Below, piece by piece: positions 33,001 through 46,136 of a stretch of DNA of 64,000 nt; position 1 is the first letter of the stretch; every line of letters starts with the position of its first letter. Origin of the DNA: Acanthamoeba castellanii str. Neff (taxonomy: Eukaryota > Discosea > Longamoebia > Acanthamoebidae); assembly GCF_000313135.1 (NCBI RefSeq), contig NW_004457712.1, forward strand, positions 71,099 through 135,098, written 5' to 3'. Below the pieces are notes generated by a model that was not told the DNA's origin, ran no database searches, and was given only the letters and a program-made list of their open reading frames with translations. Position numbers and translations under genes: made by a program.

Positions 33001-36000
33001 TTCACGTTCATGGGCGCGTCGACAATCAGGCACGACGACAACTACACGTTCACGGTCATGCAGAAGTCGCTCCGCGCCATCCTGCCGTCCATGGTCAAGC
33101 AGGGCGGCATCGGTGTGTCCGACGTGCTCCGTATCTTCGTCGACAACTTCCAGCACGTGCCTCTCCACCGTCGCCTCCACCTCTTTGCGTCGGTGCTCCA
33201 GACCCTGTCCCTCAAGTACCTGCCGGACCTTCTCCTTCTGTTCCTCGTCAAGCACATCACTCAGGTACCCCCCCCCAGTACCTCCGCCTTCAGGCCCGCA
33301 CACGCTCACCTTTTCATTCGCGCTGCTGCACCGACAGGGGCCGCAGGAGCAGACCCAGAAGAAGCTGGACCAGTCGGTCTCGATCGACGAAAGCGATCTC
33401 GTCGATCTTGAGGTGAGTCATCGCCTTCTCGTTCCCGCCACACAACAGCACGCTCTTCTGAACCTCATTTATGCTGTGCCCCAACACAGGAGGAGACAAC
33501 CATCCCTGGCTTCTGCCACAGCCTGTGCGAGAAGGTGCCCGTTGCGGACCTGTGCTCGGCATTCGTGCCTCTCGTGGAGATCATCACCGACAACCTCGAG
33601 GAGAAGACCTCCGACATCGCCAAGTACTACGATAAGAGGTACCTGCTGCATGTGCATCTCTCCTGTTCGTCGATGTGACGCACGTGTGGGTGACCTCACC
33701 GCATTACACCACTTTTTCCACTCCCACAGCAAGATGACGAGGGCCCAGAACATCGAGCTGGAGCGCACCGTGATCGACTTCATGCTGGACCACTTCGCCT
33801 CAAAGCCGTTCCTCAACTCGCTCCTCAACCTCAATCCCACCCTCATCCGTTCCATGCAGCCCATCTACTTCTCTCTCTTCAAGCGCACCCTCGCCTACGC
33901 CCAGCAGTGTGCCAACCACGCCGTACGATCCCCCCCGGCCTCATGCTGGGCATTCCTCACTTGGTGGCCGTCGGTTCGTTTTGCTTACATTGGCGCCTTG
34001 CTTATTACTTCCAACAGAACGAGCTTAAGGGCAAGAAGGGCAAGAAGGTGAAGGCTCAGGTCGAGCTGTGGACCAACCAGACCCAGGGCTCGTATGAGGT
34101 CATCCGCATGCTCAACTCCTTCATGTCGACGCCCATGTTCATCGAGACCGTGTCCGATCTCCTGGTCCACCCCGATTCTCAGGTATGCCACCTTCCATCG
34201 CCCCTCTTTCCCCCTTTCACACTTCTAACCGCGGGGCGCGCACATGCCACACACACAGATGCGTCAACGTGCTCTCGAGCTGTTCAACGAGAAGGTCGAG
34301 GAGCAAAAGTCGCTTCAGGAGAAGAAGAAGGCCGGTGACGAGGGTCTGGCCAACTCCACGAAGCTCTTCCTCGACATGGTGCCCAAGCTCACCAACATCA
34401 TCAAGGACAAGGACATGGTACGCCCATCACCGCTACGTCCCCGCCTTCTGTGTAGCTTGGTCTCCTAAACAGTGTTTTGCGTGCAGGCCGAAGACATGAG
34501 CCTCACGAAGCAGACGGCCCTCCTGTCGCTGGAGATGCTGTCGCGCACCTTTGCGGCGACCTACCCGACTCATTTCCTCGGTGCCACGTTCGACGTCGTG
34601 TCGGCTGCCATGCGCCACGCCAACCCGTCCGTGCAGGGCTCGGCGCTCATCTGCCAGGCCGCCATCTGTCTCCAGCTGGGCGCCAAGATGGTGCCCAAGA
34701 TCCCCAAGTTCATGCCGCAGGTCGTCGTGCTGCTCAAGAAGATATTCGCGCCTGCCAAGACCGACGAAGCGACGGAGGAGGCTCTCGTCAAGGACGGTAA
34801 GCTGCTCTCTCTCTCTCTCTCTCTTGTTAGCCGCACAGTCGCCGTCGCTCGCATGGCAACTGGTCTGACTCGTTTGAATTCCCCTTTGGTGGTGCAGATG
34901 CCAATCTCAAGCTGCTGCAGGTCAGCGCCCTGTCGGCGCTGGAGGTTACCATCGATGGCATTGGTCAGTTCCTCAGCCCCTACCTCCGCGACATCATCCA
35001 GACCGTGGTCCCCATTCCCGACCACTACTCCACACCCCAGGTACCGCATGGCCCTGTTCTTTTCTGTTCTACTTCTCCTCCTTCACTTTTGAGCCTTGTC
35101 GCCAATCATCGTCTGTTTGTTCGACAACAGATCGTGGCCAAGGTGGGCAGCGTGCTGTCGGTGCTTGCCACCAAGGTGGAGGCCCGCTTGGTGCTCCCGC
35201 CCATCTACCTCTCCTCTCAGTTCTTCAAGCAGGCTGCTCCTTCGGTACGTTTTCGACACTCCCCATTGTCATGTTGTTATGGATCATTCATTGCCTCGAA
35301 TGTTAACCGTACTACGTCCGCCGTGTACTGAGCAGACCCTCAGCCGGTTCGCGTCGTGGGTCGGCAGCGTGCTCTCCGGAATGGCGCGCGATACGGTGCA
35401 GACGCATCACGACCGCCTCTTCAAGTTCTTCCTCGACTTCTTCGACTACCGACGCCTCTCGCACGTTCACGAGAAGACGAAGAAGGACGTGAAGCTCGAG
35501 AAGGAGGTGGCGTCGGTGGAGGACTCGTTCATCGACGCGTTCCTCCACATGGTGATGAAGCTGAGCGAGCTCACCTTCAAGCCGCTCTTCCTGCGCGTCA
35601 CCCACTGGACCACCGACGTCGTCGACGCCAAGGCCGGCGAGGCTCAGTCCTCGACCTTCCCCCGCCTCTTCTTCTTCTGGCGTCTCGCCAACGCTCTCGC
35701 CGACAAGCTCAAGGCACGCGCTCCCCCTCCGCCTCCTTACCTTACTTATTCCCCCATCGCCCCATGCTGACGTCATGCTGTGTCACCACTGTGCAGTCGA
35801 TCTTCGTGCCGTACTACGGCTACCTGCTGGATGACGCGGTGGCGTACCTCACCGGCACCAAGGATGTGTTCGGCGAGAAGGAGGAGAGCGACGACGAGGA
35901 GAGCGACGAGGATGCGGTGCAGATCATCAAGTCGTCTGCCAAGAAGGCGACGACGTCCGAGAAGGCGGTCGTCAAGGCGGTCGTGCCCGAGAAGCTGCGC

Positions 36001-36788
36001 GTGGAGCAGAAGAACGAGTTCCTTTCGCTCATCTTGGCCTCCCTCCACAAGTGCTTCCTTTACGACGCCGAGAACTTCATCACCCCGGAGAAGTTCGACC
36101 GGTACGCGTCCCTCCCCCCTTCTTCCGATCTTTCCCGTGTAATGTGTGAGTTGCTCTCGCCGTGCTCACAATCACCGTCATCGCTTGTCGACGCGCGGTG
36201 CAGTCTTGTGCCAGCGCTGGTCGCCCAGATCGAAAACAACACCGGCTCGGTGAAGGACTACCAGGCTCGCGTGACGGAGCATCTCATTCCAGCCATCTCC
36301 CAGCTGGCCATCAACGTCGGCGACGACGTACGCTCCCCCCCTCTCTAATCCACCACGTTTGCTTTCGTTCTCTCGTCGTCCTGGGCTTTGGCTGACATCG
36401 CCCATCCCTACATCCCGTGCGCAACGACAACAGAAATTGTGGAAGACCCTCAACCACCAGGTGTTGCTCACCACGAGGAGCAGCGCCGCTCCGGTCCGCT
36501 TTGCCGGTCTCAAGGTGGTGGAGGCCTTCTACCAGCGCCTCGGCGAAGAGTTCCTTCCCCTCCTGCCCGAGGTACTTGCGTCGCCCGTGTGTGTGTATTG
36601 TGTGTTGTGTGTGTTGCGTAATACTGACCTCTCCTCTCTTTGCTTCTTCGCGAACACAGACCGTTCCGTTCCTCGCGGAGCTCATGGAGGACAGCGCGAT
36701 GGAGGTGGAGCAGCTGTCGCAGGAGGTCATCGCCCTCATCAACAAGTACCTGCCCGAGGGCGAGTCCATCGCCTCCTACTTCCAGTAA
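27026..36788 (+). CDS. HEATR1: UTP10/HEATR1 (BAP28), U3 snoRNP HEAT-repeat protein
   Basis: A very large gene of many exons, starting at the ATG at 27026 (MASILQLQLNQRRQG). The N-terminal block (residues about 20-200) is clearly UTP10-like: DLETILNIGTNGLMEL, FLMLLSPYFLLKPAHKAIEW, CILPYHETALFVRVVRL. The central exon 30898-32541 is intronless for over 1.6 kb and encodes helical HEAT repeats and one charged linker (EDEDGEEEEEAEQ, about 32250-32290). Later comes the conserved HRLVMPVFTFMG-like block HVMPVFTFMGASTIRHDDNY, VPLHRRLHLFASVLQTL, and the C-terminal BP28CT-type region (SIFVPYYGYLLDDAV), ending SIASYFQ at 36788. It acts in the small-subunit processome in pre-rRNA transcription and 18S processing in the nucleolus. 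Human HEATR1 is about 2144 aa. Confidence 0.93.
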
Positions 36789-37226
36789 ACGACTTGCTCT
36801 CCCCTATCTTCCCTCGCACAGGAAAAAAAATACATTCCGTGCATTCCAACCAAAATACCAACCAGCAGTCGCGTTGCTTTTCTTTGATTTGACGAACTGC
36901 CAAGAAGGAGAAGGCCACGAAAGAGAACGGAAAGGCGAACTCGATTTGCAGCTCGTTCTGTCGTCCCTCCACCTCGTTTTTCATTCCTCGCGTGCCCCCC
37001 CCCTCGGCCTCCCTTCGTTCTCCGCGATTCGTAGGCCAACGGTCAGGTGGTGCGTTGGCTGTAGAACAAACCCCAACTTGGTCGAGCGCCACAAAGTAAT
37101 CGACGTCGAGAGGAAGAAGAAGGAAGGAGAAAGAGAAGAGGAGGAGGAAGCGCGGTAGAAGCAGATTCGGCCAACTTCGTTAATTCCTATCGAAAGCGAA
37201 TTTATAGATAATCAAACCAGCCCATC
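36789..37226. other. Intergenic, UTP10 3' end to kinase 5' end
   Basis: About 435 bases. It holds a C-run (near 36999-37007) and a purine-rich GAAGAAGAAGG stretch shortly before the kinase start. No gene is seen. Confidence 0.45.
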
Positions 37227-40200
37227 ATGGCGGATCTGTTCGGGGAGAACCCGACAAGATATATCAAATCGTCGAAGAACTCGGACGAGGGTACGACTGC
37301 CCCCCCCCTTTCTATCAACGAAAAGCGATTTCGTTCTTCGTTCTTTGCCCCCCCCTGCCGTGGCACCGCGCACCTTGCCTCAACCGCTGCTCCCTGCCTG
37401 CTGGCTATGCACAGACAATTCGGCAAGGTGTTCAAAGGACTCAGAAAAGATGACGGCGAGGTGGTCGCTATCAAGATACTCACCATCGGTACCGCCCGTC
37501 TCCCCCCTCTCCTTTTGCGCCGGTGTGCACGCCCCTCGCTCTGCGGCTGCCTGCTGACGTTTGGTCTCCCCGTCGATCGTCACCTACGCCAGACGAAACG
37601 GCGGATGACGATACGTTTCGTTCGGTGGCGAAGGAGATCCAAATGCTGCGCGACTGCAACCACCCCAGCATCGTCGGATTCTACGGTGCCTACATCAAGG
37701 ACAACGAACTCTGGGTATATATTTATATATCTCACATTTAACTTCACCCACCTAGCAATAGCATCGATGACTCATCATCATCATCACCATCTTCTTCTTC
37801 ATGATGATGGCGTGATAGATCATCATGGAGTTCTGCGATGCCGGCAGCTGCTCGAAGATGATGACCAAAATGGGCAAGAACTTTCTCGAGGAGGAGATCG
37901 CGGCGGTACGGCGGCATCTCCATTTGAAAACGAACGAACCAACTACAATGCATTCAATCATCAGACCGACTGACGAGGCCCGTCGTGGTCGTGGTCGTGG
38001 CCTGCGGGCGTGAGCAGGTGGTGTATCAGGTGCTGCAGGGACTGGAGTACCTGGCCAATGCGCGTAAGATGCATCGCGACATCAAAGCCGACAACCTGCT
38101 CCTCAAGTCCTCGGGCGAGGTCAAGATCGGTCAGTGCCGCAACCGCCCTCCTTCACCGCTTTCGCTTTCGTTCTTTCTGTCGTCCTTCGTTTTTTTTACG
38201 TTTTTATGCATTGGTGGCTGACCTTTTCGTGCCTGTTCAGCTGACCTGGGCGTTGCGGCGCAGCTGAAGAACACGATGGACTTTCACAAGACCGCCACCG
38301 GTACCGCTTCAGCCGCAGCCGTTTCCCCCCCCCTGTCTTTGTCGTTGAGCGGTCGATCTTACGCTGCTCTCCACCAGGAACCCCGTATTGGATGGCCCCG
38401 GAATTAGTCAGCGAGACTCGATACAATTCTAAAGTCGACGTGTACGCCTCTCTCTCACCCTCTCCCCACCTGCTTGTCCGCCGGACGTACCGGGTAGGTA
38501 ATTGATTATGTGGATGGTGGTGGTGGCCGTGCAGGTGGTCGCTTGGCATCAGCGCAATAGAGCTGGCCGAGCGCAAGCCACCACTATTCGATTTTGTCCC
38601 CATGCGGGTACCTCTTTTCTCCCGCGTTCGAGTTTACTAGTCGTGGAAGGAAGCTCACCAAGAGGATTGCAATCGGTTGACACAACACACAACACAACAC
38701 ACAACACACACAAATAACCCACACAACACAACACACACACACACACACACGATAGGCGCTCTTCATGATCGCGCAGCAGACGCGACCACCACCGACGCTC
38801 TCCAAACCGGGCGATTGGAGTGCGGAGTTCAATGACTTCATAGCCAAGACCCTCGTCAAGGACCCCGAGAGCCGTGCCTCGGCCACGGAGCTTCTCGAGG
38901 TTGGCCTTCATGTGCCGAACACATGTTGCCATTCTCCTTGCGCACATGAACTCTTGAACTTACCTCAGACGTCTCTCTCTCTCTCTCTGCGTGCGTGCGT
39001 GTGTGACCCTAGCATCCGTTCATCGCAAAGGTCAAGCCACGAAGCAAGGAGATCGTCGCGGGGCTCGTGCAGCGGTACAACAGAGTAATGACAGAGAGGC
39101 GAAACCAACGTGACGAAAAAAAGGTACTCTAGCCGCGAACACTTCACTGCACTTCCTCTCTTTCTCTTCTCTCGACTTGGGGCGCAACCGAATTTCAAAT
39201 TGCCCCACGCGCACGCACGCTCACGCTGACGCGCATGCAGGAGCAAGTGCGTATACTCCTCACATCATTCTCAGTTTCCCTTAATGCGAAGAGATTGAAT
39301 TTGGAGAGGGAAAAGGATAAGATTGTGAGGGATGGGTATGCGGAAGACGAAAGCGACGAGGACGGTGAAGGCGATAGCGACGAAAAGAACGAAATCGAAA
39401 GCGGAGCGAGACGGAAAAAGAGAGAAAGCGACGAAGACAACGAAAACGAAGAGGACGCGGATGACGATGAAGAAGGCGGCGCAAGAACGAAGAAAAAGAA
39501 GACGGTGTTGTTGGTGAGGAGGAAGGCGAAAACGGGCTCGCGCACGCCCAGTCCCGCCACGACGCCCGAGATCAAAGAACGAAAAACAATACGACAGCGA
39601 CTCAAAGTGCGAAGGCTGGCCGCGCGGGAGCAGAAAATGAAGACCCTCGACGACAATGACACCACTCGCACACCCGCCGTCGACGGCGTCGACGCCACTT
39701 CTCCCGTCTCGCTCTCCTCGTCCGCCTCCGCGACCGCCGCCGGTTCGGGCGCGACATCCTCGTCCGCCTCGCTCGGCTGGTGGCAGCGAACCGACAAGAA
39801 GCTGCGGTCGACCTTCAAGAAGCTCGACCTCACCGCCGCCACGAACAACAACAACGGAAGCCAGCTCAAGACGTCGAGGGACAGATCGCCAACAACGTCA
39901 GCCAGCAAGCCATCGTCGTCGCCGAAGCAGCCACCAACGCCGCGCGACCGCCGCGGCCGAAAGACCGGAGGCAGCGCGATCGCCGGACTGAATCCGTCAT
40001 CGGCGACCAAGCGTCGGGCGGCGGCCAAGAAAAAGAAGACCACCGGCACCAGCGGCGCGAAGAAGAGCTCGCGGGCGAGGACCAAGTCGAAGTCGGAGGC
40101 GGAGCCCGAAGACGACGACGGCACGACGACCGGTTCAAACACGAACACGGAAGACGAGGAGGTGTCTACCACGGATGGCGAAGGAGGAGGAGGAACGGGG

Positions 40201-42442
40201 CGAAGGCGCGGGTCGAGGGTGGTGGCCGAGGAGGGACCAGAAGCGGCGAGAGGGATGATGGGTCGGCTCGGACGACGGTGGAGCCTCGTCTGCTTCCACC
40301 CGAGCGAAATCAACCGCGTGTAAATAGCAGCGACGTCAGCAGCGGGAAGAACGAAAGCGACGGCCAGAGGAAGAACGAAAACGACGAATGGATTAGAGAC
40401 GAGAAGAGACGAGGCGAAGCGGTGGGGATGGATCCAGCGATTCTCAACTCTCTTCTTCACCTCTCTCGCTCTTTTCTTTCTCTCTTTCACACCTCCACGC
40501 ACCTCCACGCACCCACACCATAAACACCCAATCTCCATTTCCCACACCCTTTTCCTGCACACACCGCCACCGCCTCACCACCACCCATCTTTGCGTGGTG
40601 GTGGTGAGACGTGGCGTGTGGTGTTCGCCACACACGCCAAGGCAGTGGCGCACACCAATTTTATGGCATTTCGTCCCAAGGGTTGTTTTCCACGGACGAA
40701 TGCCCTCGCGCGCTGCCTCCCCGATCGCTTCGTTCCGCAGAACGATCGATCATTCCTCATCTCATCTCATTGCAATCGTTCTTACTTTCTCATCTTCTTC
40801 TCTCTCCTCTGTATGTGTGTGTGTGCTCCTGCGACAGAAGACAGAGTCGGGATCGGGACTTTCGTCGCCGGACTCGGAGCTGGTCACGTGCGAGGTGTTC
40901 GAGCTGTGCGATCGGTGTGCGGTGTTCGCCGAGCCCAAGGCCTGGCAGGCCGCGCCCTGGCCGCCCTCTCCCGCCCAGAAGAAGGTCAAGCGCTCCGCCT
41001 CCGAGCGTACACTCATGGTACGTGACCACACACCGACCGCACATCACACAGCACCGCAACTCCTCAACACACCCACGCACACACACACGCACACACACAC
41101 GCACACGCACACACGCACACACACACGCGACACGCACAGGGCGGCCGTGGTTCGGGGATAGCGAAGATTGAGGTGAGCAAGATATCGGACCTGGTCCAGC
41201 TCTTGAAGGACCCCAAGGAGGGGCTCGTGCGGCGCACACGAAAGCTCAAAAAGCAGGAGTACAAGAAGGCCTTCGTCGGTATACGCATGCGACCATTGAA
41301 GAATCAGTCCATTCACGTCAACGCTCACATGTGTGTCGTGTGTGTCGTGTGTGTCGTGTGTCGTGTGGCGGTGTGTTCGCAGGGTCGGAGGCAGTGGAGT
41401 GGATGGTGACACGACTGCGAATCAATACGCGAAAGGCGGCCGTGCACCTGGGCGAAACGCTCATGCATCGGTACGAGGCAGCGCACACTCGACGTCTTTA
41501 CACCCGCATTCGGATTGCATGCCACACGCGCTTACCCAAAGCTCCTCCAAACAGAGGCATCATCGAGCACGTGAGCAACTCGGAGCCCTTCCTCGACTCC
41601 AAGACGTCCTACTACCGATTTCGACCGGTTCGCACTGCTGGCCTCTCTGCCCCCGCCCCCCGCCCACAGGGTCCACTGACTGTGTTTTGTTTCCCTGCGC
41701 TCACAGGAGAAGACGCGACAAATCAACGTGTGGTATCCCGACGAAAAGGTGCGTGCGTGCGATGCTCGATGTGTGTGTGTGTGCGTGTGCGATGGTGTGT
41801 GCGTCTTGCTTTTTACTCGGCTTACATATGCGTCGCCATTGCCAGATAACGTATCTCATCGACATGATGCGGCTCAATCTGGAGTTCAAAACGCGGACGT
41901 GGCGCCTCACCAAGTACAAGAAGACGTTCAAAGGCGGCGACCTGGTCGACTGGCTAACCAAACACCTGAAGCTGTCACGAGAGGACGCTGTCGCCTTTGG
42001 CGAGGTACGCAAGGCCCTCATCTATCGATCCAACATTGTTCTGCCCAGGCCTTCTCACCACCATCTTCTGCGCACCGTTCAGGAAATGATGCGACGATCG
42101 ATCTTCCATCACGTCACATTCTCGGAGCCATTCGACGACGAGCCCAACCTCTTCCGCTTCTACCAGGTTCTCCTCGCTTGCCACGCTGCAGTGCTTACGA
42201 GGTCGTCAATCTCTATTTGGAGTGCTTTGCTCACGACTCCTATGTTCNCTTTTCAGGACGAGAAGAAGTACAGGACGGCGACGAGAGCAAAGCTAAGGCA
42301 ATCGACATTGTCGGCCGATCGGGTCAGAGGCCTCCAGAGCGCGCAGGGCAGCAGCGGATCGGGCAGCTTCTCTGGCGGCATGCGACCCGTCAACAAGGTC
42401 TCCTCCGGCCGCGACGTGCGCGAACGCTACCGCGATGTCTGA
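37227..42442 (+). CDS. STE20-like (MST/severin-type) kinase joined to two DEP domains
   Basis: Kinase blocks in order: YQIVEELGRGQFGKVFKG (glycine loop), VVAIKIL (catalytic Lys), KEIQMLRDCNHPSIVGFYG, YLANARKMHRDIKADNLLL (HRD loop), KIADLGVAAQL (DLG replaces the usual DFG), ATGTPYWMAPELV (GTPxWMAPE of STE20) and KTLVKDPESRASATELLEHP. A long charged, Ser-rich linker follows (39235-40317). An intron at 40318-40837 then joins exons with two DEP-like domains: first KKAFVGSEAVEWMVTRLRI with ESNPF-like SEPFLDSKTSYYRF, second KKTFKGGDLVDWLTKHLKLS with FDDEPNLFRFYQ. DEP domains bind membranes or GPCR complexes. The first exon's frame breaks near 37248. If the 40318 intron is not used, there would be two genes. 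Confidence 0.78.
38676..38752. repeat. AC-rich simple repeat
   Basis: (ACACA)n/(CA)n tract in a kinase-gene intron, ending just before the next acceptor. Confidence 0.8.
41063..41140. repeat. (CA)n-rich simple repeat
   Basis: CA/CG dinucleotides fill most of the intron between the DEP-side exons of the kinase gene. Confidence 0.8.
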
Positions 42443-42600
42443 CCATTTCCATCAACAAACAAACAAACGCTTGTACACAACTTCTCCTCCTTGGCTGTGA
42501 TGCTTTTATTTCACAAAGAACTTATCTGGCAATGCCTTCTGATGGAGTGTTAGCAGAAGCAGAATTTGCTGTGATGAAGAAGAAAAAACATCGTGGTGCG

Positions 42601-45600
42601 CTAGTGTGGCGAGGCAGGGGCGGGCGAAGGAGGCGAAGAAATCTCCGAGGGCGGAGGAGGACGGAAGAGACCGATCAGGGTGGCCTGGAGGGTCTCCTTC
42701 CTGAAGGGCTTGGTGAGGAACCGGTCCATGCCCTTCTCCAGACACTCGGTCTCGTAGTCCCGCGTGGCCGACGCCGTCAGCGCCACGATCGGCACCCGCT
42801 TCGTCCCGTGCGTCGTCCGCTTGACTTCAGTTTCATCTGTCGTTGATCTGACCTCCGCTTCCTTCTCGTTCTCGTTCTCGTCGTCGCCTTCTTCGGGCTT
42901 GAGCTCTTTGCTCTTCGGCTTCTCCTCGCACCGGTACTCCTCCCAGGTTTGGGCGCGGCGGTGTTCGATGTGGCGAATGCGGGCCGTGGCCTGGAAGCCG
43001 TCCATGATGGGCATCTGCACATCCATGAGGATCACGTCGAACGTCTCCCTCTCGAACAACCCCACCGCTGCCCCGCCATCGCCCGCGATCTACATCACGC
43101 CCACAACCAATGCCAAACGTTTTAGAAATAAGAGCGAAGAGCGAAGAGCGATGGAGTCGACTTGTACCGTGACGGAGCAGCCGAGGGAGGTGAGCATCTT
43201 GGTGGCCACTTTCTGGTTGATGATATTGTCCTCCACCACCAGCACCTTCCTCCCGTGCAGCAAGTCCTTACTACGAGACGAACCGAGTTAGGCTGATGTT
43301 GGAGTTGGATCAATGAAAGGAGGTCAGAAAGCAGAGCGTACACAGCAGCAGCGGTGGTGCCATCTTCGGTGGTCGGGTGCTCGCGGCGCATAGTCAACGG
43401 CGTTTTGGGCTGGTAGAGGGGCAGACGGACGGTGAAGGTGAACACGGATCCCTTGCCCACCTCGCTCTCCACCTTGATATCGCCCTGCATCGCCTGTTAC
43501 ACACGTGCCCACGTCAGCGCGAGCTTTTACACTTCGTGGCCTGCGTAGGCGTTCGTACGAGGGACAGTTTCTTGCTGATGGCAAGGCCGAGACCCGAGCC
43601 GCCGAACTTACGCCCCACACTCGCATCCAGCTGGGAGAAGCTCTATAGAGAGAGAGAGCGAGAGAGAAGCTCGCGGGAGTAAGAAACCTCTCTGTTCGGC
43701 CCAGGCAGGTGTGCGTGGAGTACCTTGAATATGTTCTCGAGGCCCTGGGGCGGAATGCCGATGCCCGTGTCCGCGACGCTGAGCGACACGATTTCGGGGT
43801 CGGCCTGACCCGTGGAGGCCGACACCATTACGTGGCCCTCCGCGGGCGTGAATTTGATCGCGTTACTCAGCAGGTTGTGCAATATCTGTCGAAACCGGAG
43901 TGGATCGCCTGCAGCAGATGGAGGCCAATGTTGAGAACTTCTTCGTTCTTCTTCGTTCTCTTCGTTCTTCGTCGTAAGTGGACGATCAAGATCAGGGGCG
44001 GTGGTGGATGATGTACCGAGGCGGAGGGGCTGTGCGATGTCGATTTCGGAGATGAGGGCGACGTGCTTCTTCTTGGCCATGACCGTGTGCAGACTCACGG
44101 CCTTGTCTACTTCTTCGCACACCGACAGCGGAATGGACTCCAGTTCCAGTTGACTGTTCACCCCAACCACACGAAGAGCACGCGATCAGCGTGCGAAGGG
44201 GGAGGAGGAAGAGCGGGAGGTGGAATGTAGGAATTCGCAGTACTTGGACTCGATGCGGGCGAAGTCGAGGATGTCGTTGACGAGGCCCAGCAAGTGGTCC
44301 GCGCAATCGCTGATGATGCGCGCCGATTCGAAAGCCCCTTCGCTGAGCGGCATCTCCATCAGGTCCTTCGCCATCGCTGTGTTGTTTTCAAGGGGGAGCC
44401 ACTCTCTGATCAGTCCTTGAGGCCTCTCAACACGCAACAATTCGAGCGAGCGACCTACCGATGATACCGTGCATGGGCGTACGCAGCTCTGCGAGAGGAG
44501 CGACCCAGAACCGAGAGGCCGAACACGGATCGAATAAGTAACGGCACGCTGTGGGCGGAGCTGGGTATGGGGTCGGGTGACGGCGGAATGGGGTACCGTG
44601 ACTCATGTTGGCGAGGAAGGCCGTTTTGGCTTTGGTGGCCTGCTGGAGCGACACGTTGACCCTCTCCTTCTGCTGCAGCGCCACCATCATCCGCCTCAGC
44701 GCGCTACGCCTGGTAGTGTGCGCGGGAGCGTGTTAAGGAGGAGGAGGAGCAAACATTGTTGTATACAGGAAGCGACCTGGTGCACGAACCTGTTCGATTC
44801 GTACACGTAGGCAAAGACACCCATGAACGCGATCAGCAGGATCTTGCTCGTGAGCAGCTCTGTCGACGAGACACACACACGCGCGCGCGGGAGGAGCATG
44901 TTAGTGAAGCGCGTCACCACGACTGGCGACAGTGGAGCGGCAGGCGGCGCTGCGGCGCGTAAGTTGCGGCAGTGGACAGAGGTAGTACTACCCTGGAGGC
45001 TCGTGGGGAAGCGACCGATGTGGGCGCCGTGAATGTCCAACTTGGCGCACGCGAAGGGAACGAACACGATGCCCTGCTGGTTCAGCTGTACGCACGCCAG
45101 ATCGAACGCTTGGCCGTTGCGCGCGTCTGTGACGATGGAGTGTCAGCGGTCAGTCAGCAGACCCCTTCACACACAAAACGTGTCAAGCCCCATCTTACCG
45201 TCAGGTGTGAGGGCGTAGATGAGCAGACTCTCGCCGATGAGCCCGAAGGTGGCTACCACCCCGGCCCGCGGCCCCACCAAGCAGAACAGAACGAGCGGCA
45301 TCATGGCTATCCACGAGAACATCTCCGTACGGACGCCGTACAGCACGCACTGCGCATGAAGATTTGTTTTTTTAACATCAGCACGACTGGCGAATGCACA
45401 AGGAGGCGAGGAGTACCTTGTAGATGAGAATAAGGTTGAAGTAGAGGCAGGATATCCAGGCCGAGGTGCGGCCGTGGTCGTTGAGCAAACGTGCCAGCCA
45501 AAGAAGGCATCCATAGACGCTCATTGAAAAGAGAGATTGCCAGGAGCTGAGATGATTCCACCCATCGATCCACAGGCGCAGCGACAAAACGAGGGCATTG

Positions 45601-46136
45601 ACGAAGATGAGTGCTACTAGGAGATTGATTAGCATCACCGCTCGCCCCTTCGTTTCTTCATGCGCCACATATTCGCCAATTCGTTCATCTTCCTCCTCTT
45701 CCTCAATCTCTTCCTCGACAGCCTGGGAGAGATTTTCCGTTGCATTGTCTTCCTGTTTGCGCAGTGGTTGATCGTGCAGACGGAGGAAGCGAAGAGGCCA
45801 TCGCGAGAAGGAGAAGCCCCATCGCAGGCACGGCCGAGATCGTCTGCGCGTGGAGATCGGGGCAGATGATGCAAAAGAAGGGAGCGAGGAAAGCAGAGAC
45901 GCCACCGAGCCGCAAAAGCCCAGCTCACGCGGTGTCTCGGCGAATGCTCGCCTTCGCTCCTCTGGGGTCGGCTTCGTGCTGCTGGCCCCCTCTTCGTCCT
46001 GCTCTGTGGAGCTAAGAAGAGGAGCGTTCTCCTTCTCCTCTTCCTTGGCCTCCATGAATCTGCGTCGCCACTCCTCTATCAAGTTGGGCGGCGCCTCCTT
46101 CTTTTTCTTCTGTTGCTGTTGCAGGCCCTCCATCAT
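42601..46136 (-). CDS. Membrane hybrid sensor histidine kinase 1
   Basis: The start is the ATG at 46136 (or the next, 46133): MMEGLQQQQKKKKEAPP. A charged N-terminus is followed by at least five membrane segments, among them VMLINLLVALIFVNALVLSL, MFSWIAMMPLVLFCLVGPRA and LLTSKILLIAFMGVFAYVYE. The H-box is NMSHELRTPMHGIIG (phospho-His), split by an intron between His and Glu. Then come DPLRFRQILHNLLSNAIKF (N-box), SVADTGIGIPPQGLENIF (G1), [20 protein letters not shown] (G2) and the receiver: [38 protein letters not shown] (phospho-Asp) and RFLTKPF (Lys), ending at 42601. The kinase should pass phosphate His to Asp to an HPt protein. An acidic insert (EEGDDENENEKE) sits in the receiver loop. 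Its ligand is unknown. Confidence 0.9.

Noticed and set aside
39195..40562. A 455-codon minus-strand frame opposite the kinase linker
   Set aside because: Low-complexity antisense of a Ser/Lys/Glu-rich region. The sense frame continues the kinase gene.
40318..40837. The kinase and the DEP protein as separate genes
   Set aside because: No convincing ATG opens the DEP frame, and the piece begins at a clean CAG acceptor with compatible phase. I kept one gene but list the alternative.
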